Positions 35,339 through 42,529 of a DNA stretch of 64,000 nucleotides are shown piece by piece. A program made the position numbers and the translations under genes. Source of the DNA: Streptomyces hawaiiensis. Lineage in GTDB: Bacteria > Actinomycetota > Actinomycetes > Streptomycetales > Streptomycetaceae. The DNA is taken from positions 1,116,001-1,180,000 of the forward strand of contig NZ_CP021978.1 in the NCBI RefSeq assembly GCF_004803895.1, read 5' to 3'. The first letter of the stretch is position 1. Every line of letters starts with the position of its first letter. The notes beneath the pieces are model-generated. The model worked only from the letters and a program-made list of their open reading frames with translations. It was not told the DNA's origin and ran no database searches.

Positions 35339-36217
35339 GTGACCGAACAGCAGCACCCAGGAGAGCAGCACCCGACCCCGGAGTTTCCCTCTCAGGACCA
35401 GCCGCACCCCGGCTGGACGGGGCCGATGGACCCGCCCCCGGACCACGGTGAGGAGTCCTACCGGGGCAGCGGCCGGCTGGCCGACCGCAAGGCCGTGATC
35501 ACCGGCGGTGACTCCGGGATCGGCCGCGCGGTCGCCCTGGCGTTCGCCCGTGAGGGAGCCGACGTGCTCTTCACCCATCTGGAGGACGAGAAGGACGACG
35601 CCGCCGAGACGGCCCGGCTGATCGAGGAGGCCGGCCGGCGTGCCGTGCCCGTCTCGTGCGACGTGCGCGAGGAGGAGAACTGCCGGGCGCTGATCGACCG
35701 TGCCGTGGAGGAGTTCGGCCGGATCGACGTCCTCGTGAACAACGCGGCGTACCAGATGTCCCAGCCCGACGGCATCGAGGCGATCACCACCGAGCAGTTC
35801 GACCGGGTGCTGCGCACCAACCTGTACGGCATGTTCTGGCTGTGCAAGCTGGCCCTGCCGCACATCCCGGAGGGTGGCGGCATCATCAACTCCACGTCGG
35901 TGCAGGCGTACAAGCCCAGTCCGCATCTGCTGGACTACGCGACGACGAAGGGCGCGATCGTCACCTTCACGCAGGGGCTGGCGCAGATGCTGATCGAGAA
36001 GGGCATCCGCGTCAACGCGGTGGCACCGGGCCCGGTGTGGACGCCGCTGATCCCGGCGACCCTGCCGGACACCCAGACGTTCGGCAAGCAGGCCCCCATC
36101 GGACGGCCCGCCCAGCCTGCCGAAATGGCTCCGGCGTACGTCTTCCTCGCCTCGCAGGAGGCGTCGTACATCACCGCCGAGATCGTCAACGCGACGGGCG
36201 GGACGCCGCTGCCCTAG
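35339..36217 (+). CDS. SDR family oxidoreductase (YhxC/YghA-like)
   Basis: GTG 35339 with AAGGAGG 7 nt upstream gives 292 residues. The first 45 residues are a hydrophilic Pro/Gln-rich extension typical of this stress-associated group (QHPTPEFPSQDQPHPGW). The Rossmann motif is TGGDSGIGRA, then NNAAYQ, and the catalytic Ser-Tyr-Lys set is in INSTSVQ and DYATTKGA. It should be an NAD(P)-dependent dehydrogenase; homologues are often induced by general or osmotic stress. A GGGTAC resembling a SigB -10 lies at 35275 but a -35 is lacking. Confidence 0.92.
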   Translation: MTEQQHPGEQHPTPEFPSQDQPHPGWTGPMDPPPDHGEESYRGSGRLADRKAVITGGDSGIGRAVALAFAREGADVLFTHLEDEKDDAAETARLIEEAGRRAVPVSCDVREEENCRALIDRAVEEFGRIDVLVNNAAYQMSQPDGIEAITTEQFDRVLRTNLYGMFWLCKLALPHIPEGGGIINSTSVQAYKPSPHLLDYATTKGAIVTFTQGLAQMLIEKGIRVNAVAPGPVWTPLIPATLPDTQTFGKQAPIGRPAQPAEMAPAYVFLASQEASYITAEIVNATGGTPLP

Positions 36218-36250
36218 CCGCCGGAGCCGGCCGCAGGAAAACCCCGGGCC

Positions 36251-36264
36251 TGGAGCGCGCTCCA
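36251..36264. promoter_or_regulatory. 14-bp perfect palindrome in the promoter of the DinB-like gene
   Basis: TGGAGCGCGCTCCA lies just upstream of a possible -10 (CAGACT, 36270-36275) for the leaderless ATG at 36283. It would occupy the -35/-10 spacer and is a candidate operator. Confidence 0.45.
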
Positions 36265-36282
36265 TACGGCAGACTCGGCTTC

Positions 36283-37011
36283 ATGGAGACCCCGGAGTTC
36301 CTTCAAACGCTGGAGACGGAAGGCCGGTGGCTGGCCGCGGCCGCCGAGGAGGCGGGGACGGACGCGAAGGTGCCCACCTGCCCCGAGTGGCAGGTGCGCG
36401 ACCTGCTGCGGCACACGGGCGCGGTGCACCGCTGGGCCGCCGCCCACGTCGCCGAGCGGGCCACCGCACCTCGCCCGCTGGTCGAACCCACCGACCTCGA
36501 CGGAGCGGAGCTCGTGGCCTGGTACCGCGACAGCCACCGGCACCTCGTCGGCACGCTGGCCGCCGCCGCGCCCGACGTGGAGTGCTTCACCTTCCTGCCC
36601 GCACCGTCCCCGCTGGCCTTCTGGGCCCGGCGGCAGGCGCACGAGACGGCCGTGCACCGGGTCGACGCGGAGTCCGCACGCGGCGGCGACCCGACCGCCG
36701 TCACTCCCCGGTTCGCGACCGACGGCATCGACGAGTTGCTGCGCGGCTTCCACGCCCGCCCCAAGAGCCGGGTCCGCACGCCCGAGCCGCGCGTCCTGCG
36801 GGTCCGCACGCAGGACACCGGCGCGGTGTGGACGGTACGGCTGTCGCCGGAGCCGCCCGTGACCACGCGGGACGCGTCCGGGGAAGCCGAGTGCGAACTG
36901 TCCGGCCCCGCCGAACAGTTGTATCTGGCGCTGTGGAACCGGGCGCCCCTGCCCGGCGCCACGGGCGACCAGGCGCTCGCCACGCTGTGGCGGGAGGCGT
37001 CGGCGGTCTGA
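36283..37011 (+). CDS. maleylpyruvate isomerase family mycothiol-dependent protein
   Basis: ATG 36283 gives 242 residues. The N-terminal DinB-like four-helix bundle has the family's TCPEWQVRDLLRHTGAVHRW with a metal-ligand His, and the second His in RQAHETAVHRVDAE. A C-terminal beta domain follows (ECELSGPAEQLYLALWNR). Members use mycothiol as cofactor or unknown thiol chemistry. No ribosome site is present and the -10-like CAGACT ends 7 nt upstream, so it is probably leaderless. The function of this paralogue is not defined. Confidence 0.88.
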   Translation: METPEFLQTLETEGRWLAAAAEEAGTDAKVPTCPEWQVRDLLRHTGAVHRWAAAHVAERATAPRPLVEPTDLDGAELVAWYRDSHRHLVGTLAAAAPDVECFTFLPAPSPLAFWARRQAHETAVHRVDAESARGGDPTAVTPRFATDGIDELLRGFHARPKSRVRTPEPRVLRVRTQDTGAVWTVRLSPEPPVTTRDASGEAECELSGPAEQLYLALWNRAPLPGATGDQALATLWREASAV

Positions 37012-37029
37012 GCAACTGCCGACGGGAGA

Positions 37030-37425
37030 TCAGCCGTCGGTGAGCATCCGCGCCAGTACCGCGCGCTGCACGGGAAGCACCTCGCCGTGCAGCGCGCGCC
37101 CCTTCGCCGTGAGGCAGACCTTCACGCCCCGGCGGTCCTCGGGGCACATGCCGCGCTCGACGAGCCCCTCCTTCTCCAGCCGGGCGATCAGCCGCGACAG
37201 CGCGCTCTGGCTCAGATGGACCCGCTCGGAGATCTCCTGGACGCGGTAGGACGGCGTACGTTGCGGCGTCCGGCACCCGGCGAGGACGTCGAGCACCTCG
37301 AAGTCGCTGGCACACAGGCCGTGGCCGTGCAGCGCGCGGTCGAGTTCGCACTGCGTTCGCGCGTGCAGCGCCAGAATGTCCCGCCACTGTTCCACGAGCG
37401 CCTGCTCGGCCTGCTGAGCCGCCAT
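37030..37425 (-). CDS. MarR family transcriptional regulator
   Basis: This 131-residue protein has the MarR winged helix: a long first helix, VQEISERVHLSQSALSRLIARLEKEGLVER as the DNA-binding part, and the wing with the conserved Asp-Arg-Arg (PEDRRGVKV). I chose ATG 37425; a TACGGT -10 lies 7 nt upstream, indicating a leaderless message. It is convergent with the mycothiol-family gene and divergent from the DUF6332 gene across a region with a very strong hairpin. Targets are unknown. Confidence 0.9.
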   Translation of the reverse strand: MAAQQAEQALVEQWRDILALHARTQCELDRALHGHGLCASDFEVLDVLAGCRTPQRTPSYRVQEISERVHLSQSALSRLIARLEKEGLVERGMCPEDRRGVKVCLTAKGRALHGEVLPVQRAVLARMLTDG

Positions 37426-37472
37426 GCGCCGCACCGTAGCAGAGAGCCGAAACGGAGGGGAACGCCTCCACC

Positions 37473-37508
37473 GTGCGCCCGGCGGGCTGCCTTGCCCGCC
37501 GGGCGCAC
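37473..37508. other. perfect 15-bp-stem hairpin between divergent genes
   Basis: GTGCGCCCGGCGGGC and its exact complement GCCCGCCGGGCGCAC are separated by TGCCTT. Both flanking genes point away, so this is not an ordinary terminator. It lies 18 bp upstream of the DUF6332 start. Confidence 0.6.
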
Positions 37509-37526
37509 CCCTGTTTCACTCGCCGT

Positions 37527-37811
37527 ATGACCAGTCACGGGGGACGGCGTACTCAGGCCGAACGCGACGCGATCACCGTCGAGATCGGGTACGCGCTGTG
37601 CAGTGCGGCCTTCGCGGCTGCGGTGGTGTTCGGGGCCGTGGCCGGGCCCGCGCTGCTCTTCGACCTGCCGGACACGGCGGAGCGCCTGCTGCCGGGCGCC
37701 GGTCTGGTGCTCGCGCCGGTGCTCTTCGCCGCCCGGGTCGTCAGTGTGCTGGTCCGGTTCCGGACGGCGGATCAGCCCAGCCAGCCCGGCCGCACCAGCC
37801 CCGACTCGTAG
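37527..37811 (+). CDS. DUF6332 family small membrane protein
   Basis: This 94-residue protein starts at ATG 37527. It has a hydrophilic N-terminus (RRTQAERDAITVEIGYAL, typical of the family) and two transmembrane helices, about 25-55 and 65-80. The last 40 bp overlap the end of the convergent response-regulator gene. Function is unknown. Confidence 0.8.
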   Translation: MTSHGGRRTQAERDAITVEIGYALCSAAFAAAVVFGAVAGPALLFDLPDTAERLLPGAGLVLAPVLFAARVVSVLVRFRTADQPSQPGRTSPDS

Positions 37812-38437
37812 GCGAGCACGACCAGTTGGGCCCGGTCGCGGGCGCCGAGCTTCACCATCGTGCGGCTGACGTGGGTCTTCGCGGTGAGCGGGCTGACGAC
37901 CAGGCGGCGGGCGATCTCCTCGTTGGACAGGCCGATCCCGACCAGCGCCATCACCTCCCGCTCCCGCTCGGTGAGCCGGCTCAGGGCGCCGGCCGCCGCC
38001 GGCTCCTTGGAGCGGGAGGCGAACTCGGAGATGAGCCGCCGCGTCACGCCCGGCGAGAGCAGCGCGTCGCCCGCGACCACGGCCCGTACGGCACGCAGGA
38101 GTTCGTCCGGCTCGGTGTCCTTGACCAGGAAGCCGGAGGCGCCGGAGCGGATCGCCTCGAAGACGTACTCGTCGAGCTCGAAGGTGGTGAGCATGACGAC
38201 CTTGACGTCCTTCAGGCCGGGGTCGTCGGTCACCTGCCGGGTGGCGGCGAGGCCGTCGAGGGCGGGCATGCGGATGTCCATCAGGACGACGTCGGGCCGC
38301 AGTTCCCGGATCCGGCGCACCGCCTCCTCGCCGTCGGCGGCCTCGGCGGCCACTTCGATGTCGGGCTGCGCGTCGAGCAGGGCCCGGAACCCCGCCCTCA
38401 CCAGTGCCTGGTCGTCGGCGAGCAGTACGCGGATCAC
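37772..38437 (-). CDS. NarL/FixJ family response regulator
   Basis: This 221-residue regulator has a receiver domain with the phospho-acceptor Asp in VVLMDIRMP (about residue 54), the acidic pair in LLADDQ and the Lys in LVKDT. A LuxR helix-turn-helix follows from about 155 (LTEREREVMALVGIGLSNEEIA). GTG 38437 overlaps the kinase stop codon in GTGA, so the pair is translationally coupled. The 38-bp near-palindrome upstream of the kinase gene is a candidate site for autoregulation. Confidence 0.95.
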   Translation of the reverse strand: MIRVLLADDQALVRAGFRALLDAQPDIEVAAEAADGEEAVRRIRELRPDVVLMDIRMPALDGLAATRQVTDDPGLKDVKVVMLTTFELDEYVFEAIRSGASGFLVKDTEPDELLRAVRAVVAGDALLSPGVTRRLISEFASRSKEPAAAGALSRLTEREREVMALVGIGLSNEEIARRLVVSPLTAKTHVSRTMVKLGARDRAQLVVLAYESGLVRPGWLG

Positions 38438-39678
38438 CGGTCCTCCTGCATCGGTCGTCGGGACGCGTCGGCGGATGCCGTCAGCGGCAGTACGGCCAGC
38501 ACCCGGAACCCTCCGTCCGGGCGGGGACCCGCCTCGATGGTGCCCCCGAGGGCGGCGGCCCGCTCCCGCATCCCGGCGAGCCCGTTGCCACTGCCGCCCG
38601 CGTCGGAGCCGGTCGCGGGCCCGTCGTCGTCGACGAGCAGCCGCAGCACGCCCGCGTCGTGCGCGAGGCGCACGCGCGCGTGCCGCGAACCCGAGTGCCG
38701 TACGACGTTGGTCAGGGCCTCCTGGACGATCCGGAAGGCCGCGAGGTCCGTCCCCGGGGCGAGGCGCGGCGGCTCCCCCTCGACGTCCACCGTGAGGCCC
38801 GCGCTCGCGGCCTGCTCCACCAGTTCGGGCAGCCGGTCGAGCCCGGGCGCGGGAGCGCGCGGCGCGTCACCGGGTGAACGCAGCGTGTCGAGCACCTGGC
38901 GCACCTCGCCGAGCGCCTCCTTGCTCTGGTCCTTGATCGTGGTGAGGGCCGTACGGGCCTGCTCGGGGTCGGTGTCGAGGAGCGCGAGGCCGACCCCCGC
39001 CTGCACGTTGATGACGGAGATGCTGTGTGCGAGGACGTCGTGCAGCTCCCGCGCGATCCGCAGCCGTTCCTCGTCGGCCCGCCGCCGCGCGGCCTCGGCC
39101 CGTTCGGCCCGTTCGCGGGCCCACTGCTCGCGCCGGACGCGGAACAGCTCCGACACCGACGCGATGGCCACGACCCAGGTGGCGACCACGATCTCCTCAC
39201 CCCAGGAGGCGGCAAAGTCCCCGGACGGCGGCAACCACCGGAAGAGCCAGTGCGCCACCAGGACGTGCCCGGCCCAGAGCATGCCCATCGCGGCCCACGC
39301 CGCCCGGCGGTGCCCGGCGACGATGGCGCTGAAGCAGGCCAGGGCGACGGTGAAGAGCACGGGCCCGTAGGGATAGCCGGCCCCCAGGTAGACCGTGACG
39401 GCGGCCGCCGTGCCGAACACCACGGCCACCGGATACCGCTTCCGCCACAGCAGCAGCCCTGTGGCCACCAGCAGCAGCACCCGTGCGAAGAGATCCAGCT
39501 CCGCACGCTCGCCCTGCTGGCCGTGGGCGGCGAAGTTCGACCCGGCCAGGACGAACACGGTCACGAGGACCGTGGACCGCCAGGGCCACCGCGGCGCCGG
39601 CCCCTCCCAGCGGTCCCCCCACGCGGGCCCGTGCCGCCACCACGGTGGCGGAACGCTCCGCGCACGCTGCTCTTCCAT
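38434..39678 (-). CDS. sensor histidine kinase (HisKA_3 type)
   Basis: This 414-residue protein has about five transmembrane helices in the first 170 residues with no large extracellular loop. A coiled segment follows, then the HisKA_3 box with the phospho-His in RIARELHDVLAHSISVI. The ATPase domain has EALTNVVRHSG (N box) and GNGLAGMRERAAALGG (G box). ATG 39678 lacks a ribosome site, but TAGCGT ends 7 nt upstream, so a leaderless start is likely. It belongs to the family that resembles the intact form of the relic at 16667. Confidence 0.93.
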   Translation of the reverse strand: MEEQRARSVPPPWWRHGPAWGDRWEGPAPRWPWRSTVLVTVFVLAGSNFAAHGQQGERAELDLFARVLLLVATGLLLWRKRYPVAVVFGTAAAVTVYLGAGYPYGPVLFTVALACFSAIVAGHRRAAWAAMGMLWAGHVLVAHWLFRWLPPSGDFAASWGEEIVVATWVVAIASVSELFRVRREQWARERAERAEAARRRADEERLRIARELHDVLAHSISVINVQAGVGLALLDTDPEQARTALTTIKDQSKEALGEVRQVLDTLRSPGDAPRAPAPGLDRLPELVEQAASAGLTVDVEGEPPRLAPGTDLAAFRIVQEALTNVVRHSGSRHARVRLAHDAGVLRLLVDDDGPATGSDAGGSGNGLAGMRERAAALGGTIEAGPRPDGGFRVLAVLPLTASADASRRPMQEDR

Positions 39679-39727
39679 ACCGGCCACGCTAGACGCCATG
39701 CCCCCGCGGCGGCGTCACCCCGGCGTG

Positions 39728-39765
39728 GTGATCACGCGTACTCCCCGGGAAGTACGCGAGCTCAC
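39728..39765. promoter_or_regulatory. 38-bp near-palindrome upstream of the kinase-regulator operon
   Basis: Core CGCGTACT-N8-AGTACGCG at 39735-39758, extended by GTGA/TCAC at the outer ends; 16 of 19 base pairs match. It lies 50-87 bp upstream of the kinase start and 12 bp beyond the tetR-like stop, so it could be an operator or a terminator for tetR. Confidence 0.5.
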
Positions 39766-39777
39766 CGCGCCGGCGGC

Positions 39778-40473
39778 TCACGCGGGCCCGGGTACCAGCC
39801 CCACTCCCCGGGCGAGTTGCCCCACCGCGTGCCGGAAGAACGCCTCCCGGTCCTCCACCACCCGGTTGAACTGGCCGAACAGCTCGAAGCCGACCAGTCC
39901 GTACAGCTGGGCCCAGGCCGCGACGAGCGCTGTCACGACCTCCGGGGGGACGTCGGGGGCGAAGTCGGCGACCATCCGTTCGGCCGTCGGGCGGAGGTCG
40001 GCCGGGAGCGAGGGCCGAGCCAGACCCGGGCTCCGGTGGGCGTCGCGGGCGATGCCGATGAGCAGGAGGCCGACGCGGGCGGCGGCCGGGACGGTGATGT
40101 CGGGGGCCGTGTAGCCGGGGACGGGCGTCCCGTAGATCAGCGCGTACTCGTGCGGGTGCTCCAGCGCCCAGCCCCGCACCGCCTCGCAGACCGCGATCCA
40201 GCGCTCGAAGAGGCCGCCGGCCGCAGCGCCGTGGGCCGCCTCGGCACTCTCGCCGAGGGAGTCGTAGGCGTCGATGATGAGAGCGGTCAGCAGGTCGTCA
40301 CGGCTCGGGAAGTAGCGGTACAGCGCGGAGGAGACCATGCCGAGCTCCCGGGCCACGGCCCGCAGGGAGAGCCGGGCGGCGCCCTGCGCCGCGAGCTGCC
40401 TGCGGGCCTCGTCCTTGATGGCCGCGGTGACTTCGATCCTCGCCCGGGCACGGGCGCCGTGTGCGGTGCTCAT
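39778..40473 (-). CDS. TetR family transcriptional regulator
   Basis: This 231-residue protein has the N-terminal TetR helix-turn-helix (LSLRAVARELGMVSSALYRYFPSRDDLL) and a C-terminal ligand domain of the TetR_C group with WxxxHPHEYALIYG. ATG 40473 is preceded by GGGAG. The region between it and the divergent nitroreductase-like gene carries six 19-bp repeats with the dyad GAGCANTGCTC, which is a likely cluster of its operators. By family analogy it should repress both genes and respond to a small molecule. Confidence 0.9.
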   Translation of the reverse strand: MSTAHGARARARIEVTAAIKDEARRQLAAQGAARLSLRAVARELGMVSSALYRYFPSRDDLLTALIIDAYDSLGESAEAAHGAAAGGLFERWIAVCEAVRGWALEHPHEYALIYGTPVPGYTAPDITVPAAARVGLLLIGIARDAHRSPGLARPSLPADLRPTAERMVADFAPDVPPEVVTALVAAWAQLYGLVGFELFGQFNRVVEDREAFFRHAVGQLARGVGLVPGPA

Positions 40474-40495
40474 GCCGGGCAGTCTCCCACGGGAA

Positions 40496-40648
40496 CAGAG
40501 CAGTGCCCACAAACGAGAGCCGTGCACATAAAGGAGAGCGATGCATACAAAAGAGAGCAGTGCTCTTGCGCTGGTGTGAGGGCGTCGTGCAAACTGACGC
40601 AAGACAGAGCGAGAGCAGTGCTCACAGAAGAGAGCACCGCTTCGCCGC
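40496..40648. repeat. array of 19-bp iterons (4 + 2 copies)
   Basis: Four contiguous 19-bp units begin at 40496, 40515, 40534 and 40553 and two more at 40611 and 40630. All begin (C/G)AGAGC. The dyad AGAGCAGTGCTCT is perfect at 40554-40566 and partly kept in the others; units 1-3 end in an A-rich tail (ACAAA, ATAAAG, ACAAAA). The gap between blocks is close to three more units (58 bp between 40553 and 40611). Confidence 0.8.
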
Positions 40649-40664
40649 CACCCGAGGGGGCACC

Positions 40665-41114
40665 ATGTCCACGCACGTCCAGAAGCCCGGCTGGTTCACC
40701 GTCAACGTCTTCAACCGCGTCGTGGCCTGGATGACCCGCCGCGGCATCAGCGTCTGGGGCTCCCGAGTCCTCGCCGTCCGCGGCCGCAAGAGCGGCCAGT
40801 GGCGCACCACCCCGGTCAACCTGCTGGCCCTGGACGGCAAGCAGTACCTGGTCGCCCCCCGCGGCCATGTGCAGTGGACGCACAACATGCGTGCCGCGGG
40901 CGGCGGCGAACTGCACCTCGGCAAGCGCGTGGACGCCTTCACCGCGGCCGAGGTGGGCGACGACGACAAGACCCCGATCCTGCGCGCCTACCTCAAGCGC
41001 TGGAAGGCGGAGGTCGGGGTCTTCTTCAACGGAGTCGGCCCCGACTCCCCGGACGAGCAGCTGCGCCGCATCGCCCCGGACCACCCGGTCTTCGAGATCA
41101 CTCCGGTGAGCTGA
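40665..41114 (+). CDS. nitroreductase/deazaflavin-dependent oxidoreductase (DDN family)
   Basis: This 149-residue protein starts at ATG 40665 after GAGGGGG. It has the split-barrel pattern of the F420-dependent DDN family: TRRGISVWGSRVLAVRGRKSGQWRTTPVNLL, then QYLVAPRGHVQWTHNMRAAGGGEL. It probably uses reduced F420 to reduce a quinone or nitro compound. It diverges from the TetR gene over the iteron array. The end overlaps the convergent flavoprotein gene by 17 bp. Confidence 0.9.
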   Translation: MSTHVQKPGWFTVNVFNRVVAWMTRRGISVWGSRVLAVRGRKSGQWRTTPVNLLALDGKQYLVAPRGHVQWTHNMRAAGGGELHLGKRVDAFTAAEVGDDDKTPILRAYLKRWKAEVGVFFNGVGPDSPDEQLRRIAPDHPVFEITPVS

Positions 41115-42339
41115 CCTCGCCGCCCGTCGCGGGACGGCGGTCCAGCGCGGCCAGGGCCCGCTGGGCCATCGGATGCGTGCGGACGAGGTCACCCAGCGAG
41201 GTCTTGCCCTGGGTGATGTCCTTGAACGCCTTCCAGGCGGGGCGCAGGCCCGTCAGGCCCGCGTGGAACAGGCCGGGGCGGCGCTCGAACGCCGCCAGCA
41301 TCCGCTTGCCGACGCTCATCTCCACCCCGAGTCCGGCCTTGACGGCGAACGCGTAGTTGAGGGCCTGCCGGCGCGTGTCCACGGCGTCGTGCGCCTCGGC
41401 GATCCGCACCGCCCACTCCCCCGCGAGCCGGCCGGACCGCAGCGCGAAGGAGATGCCCTCACGGGTCCACGGCTCCAGCAGCCCCGCCGCGTCACCGCAC
41501 ACCAGCACCCGTCCGCGCGACAGCGGCGAGTCGTCGGCGCGGCAGCGGGTCAAGTGCCCCGAGGACATGCTCGGTTCGAAGCCGGCGAGGCCCAGCCGTC
41601 CGATGAACTCCTCCAAGTACCGCTTCGTCGCGGCGCCTTCGCCACGGGCCGAGATCACCCCGACCGTCAGGGTGTCGCCCTTGGGGAACACCCAGCCGTA
41701 ACTGCCGGGCATGGGGCCCCAGTCGATGAGCACCCGGCCCTTCCAGTCCTCGGTGACGGTCTCCGGCACCGGGATCTCCGCCTCCAGGCCGAGATCCACC
41801 TGGCTGAGCTTGACGCCGACATGCGCCCCTATGCGGCTGGCGCTGCCGTCCGCCCCGACGACGGCCCGGGCGAGCAGGACCTCGCCGCCCTGCAGGACGA
41901 CGGCGACCGTGCGCCGGTCCGGGACCGTCGAGCCGTGCTGCTCGACCCGCTGGACCGTGACGCCCGTGCGCAGCTCGGCGCCCGCCTTCTGCGCGTGCTC
42001 GACGAGCTGTTGGTCGAACTCGGCCCGGTTGATCAGCCCGAACAGCATCTGCTTGGAGCGGCGCGTGCGCGTGAAGCGGCCGTTGTTCGAGAACGTCACC
42101 GCGTGCACCCGGTCTCGGAGCGGCAGCTCGAAGCCGGGCGGCAGGGCGTCGCGCGAGGGGCCGATGATGCCGCCGCCGCACGTCTTGTAGCGCGGCAGCT
42201 CCGCCTTCTCCAGCAGCAGCACGCGTCTGCCGGCCACCGCCGCCGCGTACGCGGCCGAAGCGCCCGCGGGTCCCGCGCCCACCACGACGACGTCCCACAC
42301 CTGACGCACCTCGTCCGCCGAAGAGTTCTCGCTGCTCAC
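41098..42339 (-). CDS. geranylgeranyl reductase family FAD-dependent oxidoreductase
   Basis: This 413-residue flavoprotein starts with GTG 42339. The dinucleotide motif WDVVVVGAGPAGASAAY is at residues 15-31, KTCGGGI follows as the family signature, and the FAD-contacting GD motif is in RVLVCGDAAGLLEPWTREGIS. The family reduces isoprenoid side chains such as those of menaquinone or lipids. No carotenoid or terpene cluster is present, so a role in quinone or lipid tailoring is more likely. Its 3-prime end overlaps the DDN gene by 17 bp. Confidence 0.9.
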   Translation of the reverse strand: MSSENSSADEVRQVWDVVVVGAGPAGASAAYAAAVAGRRVLLLEKAELPRYKTCGGGIIGPSRDALPPGFELPLRDRVHAVTFSNNGRFTRTRRSKQMLFGLINRAEFDQQLVEHAQKAGAELRTGVTVQRVEQHGSTVPDRRTVAVVLQGGEVLLARAVVGADGSASRIGAHVGVKLSQVDLGLEAEIPVPETVTEDWKGRVLIDWGPMPGSYGWVFPKGDTLTVGVISARGEGAATKRYLEEFIGRLGLAGFEPSMSSGHLTRCRADDSPLSRGRVLVCGDAAGLLEPWTREGISFALRSGRLAGEWAVRIAEAHDAVDTRRQALNYAFAVKAGLGVEMSVGKRMLAAFERRPGLFHAGLTGLRPAWKAFKDITQGKTSLGDLVRTHPMAQRALAALDRRPATGGEVSSPE

Positions 42340-42529
42340 GATGGTCTACTGCTCCCGATCAAGCCGCCTGCCGCTGTCTCCCGCATCCTACGGCGGCGGT
42401 CACCGCAGGCCGCTGTGGGAGGATCGGCGACGTGGGCGGCCCTTACAAGGAGCCGCGCCCGCACCACACGATCACCGCGTACCGAGAGGTACGCATCCGT
42501 ACAACGTCGCACCCACGAGGAGCGTGCCC

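Noticed and set aside
41098-42339. Geranylgeranyl reductase as a sign of a carotenoid or terpene cluster
   Set aside because: No prenyltransferase, cyclase or phytoene gene is nearby; it is a single flavoprotein gene.
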